This document shows positions 1 to 5,812 of a stretch of 6,393 nucleotides of DNA, in pieces. The notes under the pieces were generated by a model. It did no database searches. It saw only the letters and a list, made by a program, of their open reading frames with translations, and was not told where the DNA came from. Position 1 is the stretch's first letter. The number at the start of each line of letters is the position of its first letter. The translations under genes and the position numbers were made by a program. This DNA is from Nitrospinaceae bacterium (GTDB lineage: Bacteria > Nitrospinota > Nitrospinia > Nitrospinales > VA-1): NCBI GenBank assembly GCA_029261675.1, contig JAJDBA010000265.1, positions 1-6,393 on the forward strand, in the 5' to 3' direction.

Positions 1-938
1 TTCGCCAATTCACCCATCGTATCTAATAGGATGACAGGCTCTGAAGTTTCGAGTGACGAACGGCGGGCAAAAGAAAGGTTTTTCTTTTGCAGCAAATCGA
101 CCACTTCGTTTATTCGTTCTATTCTCCGTGGTGCAAGAATCAAAACCAAATCGGAATGCTTCTCTCTCAGTTGCTGATGCGCATTCAGGATAATTTCTTC
201 TTCTCCAGCATGGGTGCTGCCAGCTATCCATACGGGCGTGTTCTCTATTAACAAAAATGTTTTACGTAACTGGTTTCTATCTTCATTCGTTAAGGATTGC
301 AAAGAATCGAACTTTGGATCGCCAATCACTTCAACCTTTTCAGGATTCACCCCGAGAGCCGTAGCTGCTTGCTTGCTGTTTTCATTTTGCATGCAGAGTT
401 GGTCGAATTGCTGGAACATGGTTTTGAAAAGCGAACCTGCTTTCAAATACCCTCTTGCAGAGCGATGCGAAATACGACCATTGAATAAAATCTGTGGGGT
501 GTTTTGTTTGTGTAGTTGGTCGGTCAGGCCAGGCCAGAATCCGGTATCGGTTACTACATAGAGATCGGGTTTGATTCTGCTCAGGGCCAGAAAAGTAAAC
601 GGAAGGCAGTCTAATGGGTGAAAGAAAATATTCTCCGCCATATTAAGATGTTTCACAGCGCCTTCATAACCGGAATCTGTCGTGACGGAGACCACGATTT
701 TCAGATGCGGGTTTTCATTGTGTAACTTTTCCAGAACGGGAGCCGCTGCTTTAACTTCTCCCAACGAAAGAGCGTAAAGCCAGAGGGTTTTGCTTTCGCC
801 CTTTTTGATTTGCGGGACAAATCCAAAATGGTGCCGCAGAAATTTAAATTTATGTTTGGAGAAAACCGACAGTGCCGTAAAAACAGGAACCATCACAACA
901 GCGACCAGTAGGGAGAGGATGTGATAGAAACGAGTCAT
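1..938 (-). CDS. Second GT30-family (WaaA/KdtA-like) glycosyltransferase, partial, C-terminus off the left edge
   Basis: An open frame runs from the ATG at 938 to the window edge with no stop (312 codons visible). It is recognisable as a Kdo-transferase-family (GT30) protein. There is an N-terminal hydrophobic anchor (about residues 7-26). A LWLYALSLGEV segment carries the family's glutamate (E61), the catalytic base in characterised WaaA. FWPGL lies near 134-138, FNGRISHRSARGY at 152-164, GDPKFD at 206-211, AGSTHAGEEE at 239-248, APRR at 269-272 and LDTMGE at 305-310. Roughly the last 110 residues, including the usual GG-x-N-x-LEPA block, are missing because of the edge. The gene follows waaA by 19 bases on the same strand, so the two are probably co-transcribed. 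No good Shine-Dalgarno is seen; the ATG was chosen because it precedes the anchor and no better in-frame start lies between it and the waaA stop. Oddities: DTGFWP replaces the family's E-x-E-x-WP, and LYALSLGE replaces WIHASSVGE. It could be a Kdo transferase or a GT30 enzyme with another donor or acceptor. Confidence 0.88.
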   Translation of the reverse strand, partial: MTRFYHILSLLVAVVMVPVFTALSVFSKHKFKFLRHHFGFVPQIKKGESKTLWLYALSLGEVKAAAPVLEKLHNENPHLKIVVSVTTDSGYEGAVKHLNMAENIFFHPLDCLPFTFLALSRIKPDLYVVTDTGFWPGLTDQLHKQNTPQILFNGRISHRSARGYLKAGSLFKTMFQQFDQLCMQNENSKQAATALGVNPEKVEVIGDPKFDSLQSLTNEDRNQLRKTFLLIENTPVWIAGSTHAGEEEIILNAHQQLREKHSDLVLILAPRRIERINEVVDLLQKKNLSFARRSSLETSEPVILLDTMGELA

Positions 939-957
939 AGGAGTGCAAAACTGAGAT

Positions 958-2214
958 TTAACGAGTCTCTTCGATGATTTTTAGGGTGCGGAGTGCCGCG
1001 CCACGATGGTTGTGCACCGTTTCTGCTGCTGCCCGACCGGTCTCTTGTCTTTCTTCGGAATTTAGCAACAATTTTTTGAGGGCTTGGTAGAGTTCTTCTT
1101 CTTTTTGTAGTTGAATTCCGCCACCCGACTCAACGAGTAATCGGGCTTCTTCTTCAAAATTATTCATATGTTTGCCAAACAGCACAGGTGTTCCAAACAC
1201 AGCGGGTTCGAGAATATTTTGACCGCCAAAACGCGGGTTGAATCCACCTCCTACATAAGCCAGCTTGGCATTGGCATAAAAGCTGTTTAAGATTCCCATT
1301 TTGTCTGCAAGGATTAATGAGCCGGGGTGGTTGGACCAATTTCCTTCTGGCATATTGGAAAGTAAATTGTATTCAACACTAAATTCCCGGATAAGGTCCT
1401 CCACTTCGCGACAACGTTGCATATGCCTGGGCGCGATCACGCCAATGATATTTTCGAAATCTTTTTTTAATTTTAGAAAAGCCTCCATAATGGGGCCTTC
1501 ATCGCCAGGTCGGGTTGATCCAAAAACGATTAAAAAAGAATCGGGGTTGAACGTGACAGACTTTAGTTCATCGAACCCCGAGGGAAGAACATCGAACTTG
1601 ATGTTGCCCGTCACCTGTATTTTTTCTTCAGGGATGCCCAACTCTATCAATCGATCTGCATCGGTTTGGGAACGCATAGAAAATAAGACCACCGCCTCGG
1701 TCATCCATAAAAAGAAGCTCTTGAATTTTCCGTACCGTTTTATAGATTTTTCTGAGACCCGACCGTTGGCTTGCACAACCGGTATTTTTCTTTTCTTGCA
1801 TTGCCTTAACAGGCAAGGCCATAATTCCGCTTCGATTAAAATCAGTTGAGAAGGTTCGATTTGATCAAAAACCGGATTCAGCCACAAGGGAAAGTCGATG
1901 GGCAATCTGAAAACGTTCGGTAGTTTTTCTTCCACGGCAAGCGCATACCCGGTAGGTGTGAATGTGGATAAAACGATGGGTCGGGTTTCGCCCTGCTTTT
2001 GCAAAAGGGTGATCAGGGTTTTTGCCAGACGTACTTCGCCAACAGATGAGGCATGTATCCATAAACTCCCTTTTAATTTTGGAAGCGTTTTTACGCCATT
2101 CAACCTTTCCTTAATATCTTTTCGAAAGGCGGAGGAAGCCAGCGCCTTTAAGAGCAGGAAGGGGGAGGTAATAAGGAGGACGCCTCCAGTAAGAATATAG
2201 TACATAAAGTCCAT
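958..2214 (-). CDS. waaA: 3-deoxy-D-manno-octulosonic acid (Kdo) transferase WaaA/KdtA
   Basis: A complete 418-residue protein, the normal length for GT30 Kdo transferases, which transfer Kdo from CMP-Kdo to lipid IVA on the cytoplasmic face of the inner membrane. Visible in order: an N-terminal hydrophobic anchor (about 5-24); LWIHASSVGEV (51-61) with the catalytic-base glutamate E60; STFTPTGY (83-90); EAELWP (128-133); NGRVSEKS (150-157); GNIKFD (203-208); the start of the CMP-sugar domain at FGSTRPGDE (231-239); APRH (261-264); and GGGFNPRFGGQNILEPAVFG (322-341). The last block reads GGQN where most family members have GGHN, and ADKMGIL (303-309) replaces the usual DTMGEL. The start at 2214 gives the full anchor; an ATG three codons later is equally possible, and neither has a well-spaced ribosome-binding site. 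The gene is divergent from lpxK, the preceding step of the pathway, and sits upstream of a second GT30 gene. I am sure of the family; the count of Kdo residues added cannot be read from sequence. Confidence 0.93.
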   Translation of the reverse strand: MDFMYYILTGGVLLITSPFLLLKALASSAFRKDIKERLNGVKTLPKLKGSLWIHASSVGEVRLAKTLITLLQKQGETRPIVLSTFTPTGYALAVEEKLPNVFRLPIDFPLWLNPVFDQIEPSQLILIEAELWPCLLRQCKKRKIPVVQANGRVSEKSIKRYGKFKSFFLWMTEAVVLFSMRSQTDADRLIELGIPEEKIQVTGNIKFDVLPSGFDELKSVTFNPDSFLIVFGSTRPGDEGPIMEAFLKLKKDFENIIGVIAPRHMQRCREVEDLIREFSVEYNLLSNMPEGNWSNHPGSLILADKMGILNSFYANAKLAYVGGGFNPRFGGQNILEPAVFGTPVLFGKHMNNFEEEARLLVESGGGIQLQKEEELYQALKKLLLNSEERQETGRAAAETVHNHRGAALRTLKIIEETR

Positions 2215-2263
2215 AGGCTGGGAGTATACTCCTTTCCGAGAGCTTTTAAAAATTTCGATAATT
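2215..2263. promoter_or_regulatory. Divergent waaA/lpxK control region with a perfect 12-bp palindrome
   Basis: Only 49 bp separate the divergent waaA and lpxK starts, so both promoters must lie here or reach into the coding ends. GGAGTATACTCC at 2221-2232 is a perfect palindrome. Because of the symmetry, TATACT, a good -10 hexamer, reads on both strands (2225-2230 plus, 2228-2223 minus). No convincing -35 is seen on either side. A minus-strand start from this -10 would fall almost on the waaA ATG (leaderless or nearly so), whereas lpxK would get a leader of about 27 bases. The palindrome could equally be a repressor site. The location is seen; the function is inferred. Confidence 0.45.
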
Positions 2264-3349
2264 ATGTCAGAGTTATTCTACAAAATCATATCCCCAGATC
2301 GACAATGGTATTGGGTTCCTGTTTTCTGGTTTTTTAGGTTCATCTCATTTTTTTACCTTCTGGGCCATCATTTCCGACTTTGGGCCTACCGTTGGGGAAT
2401 TTTTCCGCGACGCAGCCTCGACTGCAGGGTGATAAGTGTGGGGAATCTGACGTTGGGAGGAACAGGTAAGACTCCTTTTGTGATGATGATTGCCGAGACA
2501 CTAAGAGGCAATGGATTCAAACCCGCTATCCTCACCCGCGGTTATGGGGGTAGGTCTAAGAAACCCATAAATGTGGTTTGCGACGGGAAAGAAATTCTTC
2601 TTTCACCTGAATGGGTTGGGGATGAAGCCGTGATGATGGCGGAAAAACTGAAAAACGTTCCTATACTTACTGGCGCAGACAGATTCCAAACAGGCCGCTA
2701 TGCTTTAAAAAATTATGAAATCGATACCTTGATTCTTGATGATGGATTTCAACATCTGGCTTTGCGCAGGGATTTAGATATTCTACTTTGTGACCATCAA
2801 AGGCCTTTGGGAAACAATTATCTGTTTCCAGCAGGTGAATTAAGAGAGCCAGCCAGTGAAACTCGAAGAGCAGATATGGTCTGCTTCACCCGTTATTCGG
2901 GAGGGGCCGTTAAGTTTTCGCCGAAATTTTTGGGTTCTATTCCGCAAATAAAAACCCATCTGCGATTGGACTCAATAATAAATATGGAAAATGGCGATGT
3001 TTGTGATGCTGAAGTTTTAAAAGGTCAGCCCGTCATCGCCTTTTGCGGAATCGCTAAGCCGGAAGGTTTTCGGCAGATTTTGCAAGATGTGCAGGTGCAA
3101 CTAAAAATGTTTAAAGCTTTTCCAGATCATTATGAATACAGCTTGAATGATATTAAAGATCTGGAGTCCATTGCTTCTCAAGAAGGAGCCAAATACATCC
3201 TCGTTTCGGAAAAAGATGCGGTCAAACTCAAAGACATGAAATTTTCTCTGCCGTTTTATAAAGTTGTGATCGACCTGGAGATTCTGGAGGGCAGAGAAAT
3301 TTTTAACAAAAAAATAACCACCACCACCACTAGCCGTGGGGGCAACTAG
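2264..3349 (+). CDS. lpxK: Tetraacyldisaccharide 4'-kinase LpxK
   Basis: A 361-residue membrane-associated kinase that phosphorylates the 4' position of the lipid A disaccharide to give lipid IVA, the acceptor for WaaA. Seen in order: an N-terminal hydrophobic stretch (about 17-34) that would anchor it to the inner membrane; SVGNLTLGGTGKTP (58-71) with the P-loop GGTGKT and lysine K69; ILTRGYGG (89-96); GDEAVMMA (119-126); DDGFQH (159-164), the family signature; and in the C-terminal half AFCGIAKPEGF (259-269), FPDHYEYS (286-293) and SEKDAVK (315-321). The P-loop, DDGFQH and FPDH are all intact, so it should be active. The protein is longer than the approximately 328 residues of the E. coli enzyme, and its last residues (a run of five threonines, then SRGGN) are partly encoded by a short intergenic repeat that also supplies the TAG stop, so this tail is probably acquired. 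No strong Shine-Dalgarno is visible before the ATG. Confidence 0.95.
   Translation: MSELFYKIISPDRQWYWVPVFWFFRFISFFYLLGHHFRLWAYRWGIFPRRSLDCRVISVGNLTLGGTGKTPFVMMIAETLRGNGFKPAILTRGYGGRSKKPINVVCDGKEILLSPEWVGDEAVMMAEKLKNVPILTGADRFQTGRYALKNYEIDTLILDDGFQHLALRRDLDILLCDHQRPLGNNYLFPAGELREPASETRRADMVCFTRYSGGAVKFSPKFLGSIPQIKTHLRLDSIINMENGDVCDAEVLKGQPVIAFCGIAKPEGFRQILQDVQVQLKMFKAFPDHYEYSLNDIKDLESIASQEGAKYILVSEKDAVKLKDMKFSLPFYKVVIDLEILEGREIFNKKITTTTTSRGGN
3327..3349 (+). repeat. 23-bp direct repeat, copy 1, overlapping the lpxK stop codon
   Basis: The core reads CTAGCCGTGGGGGCAACTAG, preceded by CCA. It is identical over 23 bases to 3426-3448. This copy covers the last codons and the TAG stop of lpxK. The outer CTAG tetranucleotides are self-complementary, so the unit can fold into a weak hairpin. 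Confidence 0.8.
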
Positions 3350-3373
3350 CAATAGTTTGGTGTGCCGAGAAGT

Positions 3374-3403
3374 CTATTGGTGGCAGGGAAATTAGCCATT
3401 GTT
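3374..3403 (+). repeat. Degenerate middle copy of the same repeat
   Basis: Aligned by eye with copy 1 extended to 3357 (CTAGCCGTGG-GGGCAACTAGCAATAGTT), this stretch (CTATTGGTGGCAGGGAAATT, then AGCCATTGTT) matches at about 21 of 28 positions with a two-base insertion. It lies roughly midway between the exact copies, giving spacings near 46 and 52 bases. Confidence 0.45.
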
Positions 3404-3411
3404 ATCGGCCT

Positions 3412-3425
3412 CCCTCGTTAGAGGG
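3412..3425 (+). repeat. Small hairpin CCCTC-GTTA-GAGGG in the lpxK 3' intergenic region
   Basis: A perfect 5-bp stem with a GTTA tetraloop lies just before the third repeat copy. Two further G-C pairs can form outside a three-base bulge. There is no T-tract after it, so it is not a typical intrinsic terminator; it may be a secondary-structure part of the repeat array. Confidence 0.4.
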
Positions 3426-3448
3426 CCACTAGCCGTGGGGGCAACTAG
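3426..3448 (+). repeat. 23-bp direct repeat, copy 3 (exact match to copy 1)
   Basis: Identical to 3327-3349 over all 23 bases and offset by exactly 99 bp. The bases after each copy are also weakly alike (CAATAGTTTGG against TAGTAGCTTGT), as expected of an old repeat unit longer than the conserved core. It ends 20 bases before the next gene and may form part of that gene's leader. Confidence 0.8.
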
Positions 3449-3468
3449 TAGTAGCTTGTAAAGTTGAA

Positions 3469-3930
3469 ATGATGATTGATATAAAAAATCTTAGTTCCAA
3501 TCAGCGGTTTTTGCTGAACATTTTAGTACCATCGTTTTACCTCTTGCCTTTGGTATTTGCCTATCTGGGGCCCAAGAATTTTGGCTTCGGCTATGATGAA
3601 TTGGTTTATGCAGGATTGTCAGTGGGTGCTGTGGGGGTGATCTTATGGATTCTGGCAATGTTGACACTGGGGCCTTCGTTGGCTGTTTTACCGGGTACAG
3701 ACCGATTGGTGACACGCGGAGTGTATCGATTTTTTCGACATCCTGTTTATATTGGTATTGTTCTGACTCTGAGTGGATTGTTTCTAGCCTGTGGTTCAAC
3801 GATTTGTCTGGTTTATGTTTTGGTAGTGGTGGTACCTCTGAATATTTTCCGCGCCAGAACGGAAGAACAGGTTTTGCGAGAGCAATTGGGTGAAGCTTAC
3901 CAGCAATACCGCGACACTACTTTTTTTTAA
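3469..3930 (+). CDS. Small membrane methyltransferase, ICMT / phospholipid methyltransferase family
   Basis: A 153-residue integral membrane protein with hydrophobic segments at about 15-33, 45-66, 93-108 and 110-126. The diagnostic region of the isoprenylcysteine carboxyl methyltransferase / PEMT-like fold is present: LVTRGVYRFFRHPVYIG (80-96), containing the RHPxY motif, followed after a hydrophobic hairpin by RARTEEQVLREQLGEAYQQY (128-147) with the paired glutamates. In studied relatives these elements bind S-adenosylmethionine. Bacterial members methylate lipids or small molecules, and the substrate cannot be told here. Two ATGs are adjacent (3469 and 3472) and either may be used; the Shine-Dalgarno is weak. 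The C-terminus ends TTFF within an eight-T run and lacks the closing basic and proline residues often seen after the EExxL...Y block, so the tail may be slightly altered. It sits between lpxK and a deaminase in the same direction, with gaps of 119 and 100 bases. Confidence 0.85.
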   Translation: MMIDIKNLSSNQRFLLNILVPSFYLLPLVFAYLGPKNFGFGYDELVYAGLSVGAVGVILWILAMLTLGPSLAVLPGTDRLVTRGVYRFFRHPVYIGIVLTLSGLFLACGSTICLVYVLVVVVPLNIFRARTEEQVLREQLGEAYQQYRDTTFF

Positions 3931-3935
3931 CTCCA

Positions 3936-3950
3936 CCAGCCTGAGGCTGG
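3936..3950 (+). repeat. 6-bp stem hairpin CCAGCC-TGA-GGCTGG after the methyltransferase gene
   Basis: A perfect GC-rich 6-bp inverted repeat with a three-base loop begins five bases after the methyltransferase stop. It could stabilise the 3' end of the message or pause transcription. It has no downstream T-tract (the T run lies upstream, inside the gene), so a rho-independent terminator is not supported on either strand. Confidence 0.4.
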
Positions 3951-4030
3951 ATTCAATAGGTCGGCCCCCGTCAAACTTGCAAGTGTTGTCGAGCTTTTAA
4001 CTTTAGTTGATTTCCTGCTACGAAAAATAA

Positions 4031-5218
4031 ATGTCTTTAAAAATAAAATTCCGCGTTTTACTTACCCAATGTGGCGAGCCGATTGAAAATGGTGAGTTGA
4101 TAATAGAGGGAGGGGAGATTGTAACAGTGTCTCCTGTGGGGGGAGAAGCAGAAGAAACTCTGGATCTTTCGGACCACTTGCTCATGCCGGGATTTGTCAA
4201 TGCCCACAGCCATCTTGGATTGTCGGCCCTTGGAAAAAAACTTTCACCTGCAAAAACCTTTGCCAGCTGGATTGGTGATTTGATTCCCCTCAACGTTGCC
4301 TTGAGTGATGAAGAAAGAATGAGAGGTATACGCATGGGTGCGGATGAAATGAAAGCTTCTGGCGTAACCGCCCTCGCGGATTATGTCGCAGACCCGGTTT
4401 TGTTGGATTCCATTTCAGATTTAGGATTTCGTAGTGTTTTATTTTTGGAAACGATAGGTTTTCAGGAAGAGAGAGCCGAGGCTATCGCCGAGGAAGTCGA
4501 AGTGGTTTTAAAGGCTCATGCGTCGAATTGTAATTTAGGGATTGCTCCGCACGCACCTTATTCTGTTTCTGCAAAATTGTGGCAACGTTTGGATCAATTG
4601 GCAAAAAAGTATGGATGCCTTCTGTCAACTCATCTGGCGGAAACCGATGAAGAGGTGCTGTTTATTGAAAGAGGCAGCGGTCCTTTAATTGATCTTTTAA
4701 AAGATAGGCAGGCTTTTGAAATGAGTTGGAGGGTTCCGGGTACGACCCCTACCCGTTATCTTAAATCTCTGGATGTCTTAAATGAAACAGTCGCTGTTCA
4801 TTGTAATTTTATTGGTGACGATATAGATGCCGTTCAGGCAGCAGTATTTTGTCCGAAAAGCACACACTGGTTTGGACGCACCCACATTCTTCCTGTTAGA
4901 AAAATGCTTGATGCAGGAATTCGAGTGGCATTGGGAACGGATTCTTTGGCCAGCAATGATTCTCTAAATTTTCTCGAAGAAATACGTATGGCAGATAAAC
5001 TATTGCCAGATGTTAGCCGCAAAGAAATTTTAGCGATGGCAACGCGTTTTGGAGGAGAAATTTTGAATCTACCGTGTGGAAAAATTGAGTCCGGCCAAAA
5101 AGCAGATATCATTGGGTTTCGGATCGCCTCTCAGGGCGAAGACTGGTATGACATGCCTTTTGACCCGCAACGCAAAAAAGTGGATTTTTATATGGCGGAT
5201 GGAAAAGTAAGAACTTAG
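4031..5218 (+). CDS. Amidohydrolase-superfamily deaminase (SAH / aminodeoxyfutalosine deaminase-like)
   Basis: A 395-residue metal-dependent hydrolase of the ATZ/TRZ-MtaD branch. It has an N-terminal beta-sandwich strand region, then MPGFVNAHSH (52-61) with metal ligands H59 and H61. Next come APHAPYS (172-178), STHLAETDEEV (199-209) with ligand H201 and acid E204, AVHCNF (255-260) with H257, FCPKSTHWFGR (273-283), and LGTDSLASNDSLNFLEEIRM (301-320) with the metal-binding D304. The tail (GQKADIIGF) closes the small domain. All expected catalytic residues are present, so it should be an active cytoplasmic deaminase. Relatives act on S-adenosylhomocysteine, methylthioadenosine, or aminodeoxyfutalosine in the futalosine menaquinone pathway (MqnX). 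The RGSGP and TDSLASNDSLN context resembles the last group to my eye, but no other menaquinone gene is in view, so I give no symbol. The usual CPRSN motif reads CPKST here. The start is the only ATG giving a full N-terminal domain; no Shine-Dalgarno is seen. Confidence 0.85.
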   Translation: MSLKIKFRVLLTQCGEPIENGELIIEGGEIVTVSPVGGEAEETLDLSDHLLMPGFVNAHSHLGLSALGKKLSPAKTFASWIGDLIPLNVALSDEERMRGIRMGADEMKASGVTALADYVADPVLLDSISDLGFRSVLFLETIGFQEERAEAIAEEVEVVLKAHASNCNLGIAPHAPYSVSAKLWQRLDQLAKKYGCLLSTHLAETDEEVLFIERGSGPLIDLLKDRQAFEMSWRVPGTTPTRYLKSLDVLNETVAVHCNFIGDDIDAVQAAVFCPKSTHWFGRTHILPVRKMLDAGIRVALGTDSLASNDSLNFLEEIRMADKLLPDVSRKEILAMATRFGGEILNLPCGKIESGQKADIIGFRIASQGEDWYDMPFDPQRKKVDFYMADGKVRT

Positions 5219-5259
5219 TTTTCTGCTTCCACTCTTTATGCATTATCCGCTTGCCAATT

Positions 5260-5276
5260 CCCTACATGGGATAGGG
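5260..5276. repeat. Inverted repeat CCCTA-N7-TAGGG just upstream of the lipoprotein promoter
   Basis: Five perfect base pairs flank a seven-base loop, and an alternative TCCC/GGGA pairing competes within the same bases. It ends two bases before the -35 hexamer at 5279, so it could be an operator, or a weak 3' structure for the deaminase message. No T-tract follows directly. Confidence 0.35.
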
Positions 5277-5278
5277 CA

Positions 5279-5307
5279 TTGACGTTTTTCAGAGAATCCC
5301 CTATAAT
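5279..5307 (+). promoter_or_regulatory. Sigma70-type promoter for the lipoprotein gene
   Basis: TTGACG (5279-5284) and a perfect TATAAT (5302-5307) are separated by exactly 17 bp. Only one base of the twelve departs from consensus. A start about seven bases downstream gives a leader of around 30 bases before the ATG at 5345. This promoter makes the lipoprotein gene a transcription unit of its own, separate from the upstream genes. Confidence 0.8.
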
Positions 5308-5344
5308 TTATTGAAATAAAACGAGTTAATTGATTTGGTGTCGT

Positions 5345-5812
5345 ATGCCAGGGTTTTTCAGAATCACAGGTGTGGTGGTCGTTCTATTTTTCCTTTCCGG
5401 TTGTTGGGCGAAGGGAGGGGGCGGATCGCCTATGAAATTCAAGCGCATCACTCCGACTATGGAAAGAGAGATGGAGAGCTTGATCAAGGCGGGTTGTGAT
5501 AGGGAATACCAGTATTTTGAAAGAGATGTGGCGTTTTTATATTCTATGATTCCTGGTGGGGGGCAGTGGTATACGGGTGAAAAAGATAAAGCTTGGTTTT
5601 ACTTGTTGTCTTCTCCTTTGATTATCCCTTATATCGTTTCTTTTCAGGATGCACAGAATTCAGTAGACTATTACAACTTTAAATACACCGCAAAGTTTTG
5701 TAGATCGAAGTTCAAGGTGGCTAAAAAGATGGTTGACCCGAAACCGGCAAAGAAATCGACCAAAAAAAGGAAATCCTCCAGAAAGTTCCGAAAATATAAA
5801 GAACGTCATTAA
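5345..5812 (+). CDS. Small predicted lipoprotein of unknown function with a PGGGQWYTGE motif
   Basis: From the ATG at 5345 the protein has 155 residues. It opens with a short basic N-terminus, a hydrophobic core (about 7-17) and the lipobox LSGC, with C20 as the predicted lipidated cysteine, so it should be exported and membrane-anchored. A TTG start 15 bases upstream would also be in frame, but the ATG gives the more normal signal peptide. After a glycine-rich linker (24-27) comes a region with SMIPGGGQWYTGEKDKAW (67-84), followed by a hydrophobic stretch (about 84-100). This resembles the PG-x-GQ-x-Y-x-G...KA motif of several small membrane-protein families (TM2-like and DUF5683-like), but I cannot assign a family. 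Two further cysteines lie at 51 and 119. The tail (131-155) is strongly lysine- and arginine-rich, which could contact peptidoglycan, LPS or nucleic acid. It has its own strong promoter. I do not recognise a function. Confidence 0.75.
   Translation: MPGFFRITGVVVVLFFLSGCWAKGGGGSPMKFKRITPTMEREMESLIKAGCDREYQYFERDVAFLYSMIPGGGQWYTGEKDKAWFYLLSSPLIIPYIVSFQDAQNSVDYYNFKYTAKFCRSKFKVAKKMVDPKPAKKSTKKRKSSRKFRKYKERH

Noticed and set aside
10..231. Minus-strand 73-codon open frame
   Set aside because: It is an out-of-frame shadow of the second GT30 gene, whose true frame shows clear family motifs across the same bases.
214..561. Plus-strand 115-codon open frame
   Set aside because: It is antisense to the conserved middle of the second GT30 gene; no ribosome-binding site or motif supports it.
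1301..1849. Plus-strand 182-codon open frame inside waaA
   Set aside because: It is antisense to the conserved WaaA catalytic and CMP-sugar domains, with low-complexity composition and no recognisable domain.
1..2214. The two GT30 frames as one frameshifted gene or broken halves
   Set aside because: Each has its own anchor, SVGE/SLGE block and nucleotide-sugar domain, so they are two full-type proteins and not fragments of one.
3327..3448. CRISPR array
   Set aside because: There are only two exact units with a degenerate third, unequal spacing, overlap with the end of a gene, and no cas genes.
3978..4014. Promoter before the deaminase gene (TTGCAA or TTGTCG as -35)
   Set aside because: No acceptable -10 hexamer lies at 16-18 bp from either; the ACTTGCAAGT palindrome at 3975-3984 is short and could be chance.
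5330..5344. TTG start that would add five residues to the lipoprotein
   Set aside because: It adds a Cys and Trp before the signal peptide, has no better ribosome-binding site, and the ATG at 5345 gives a normal lipoprotein signal.
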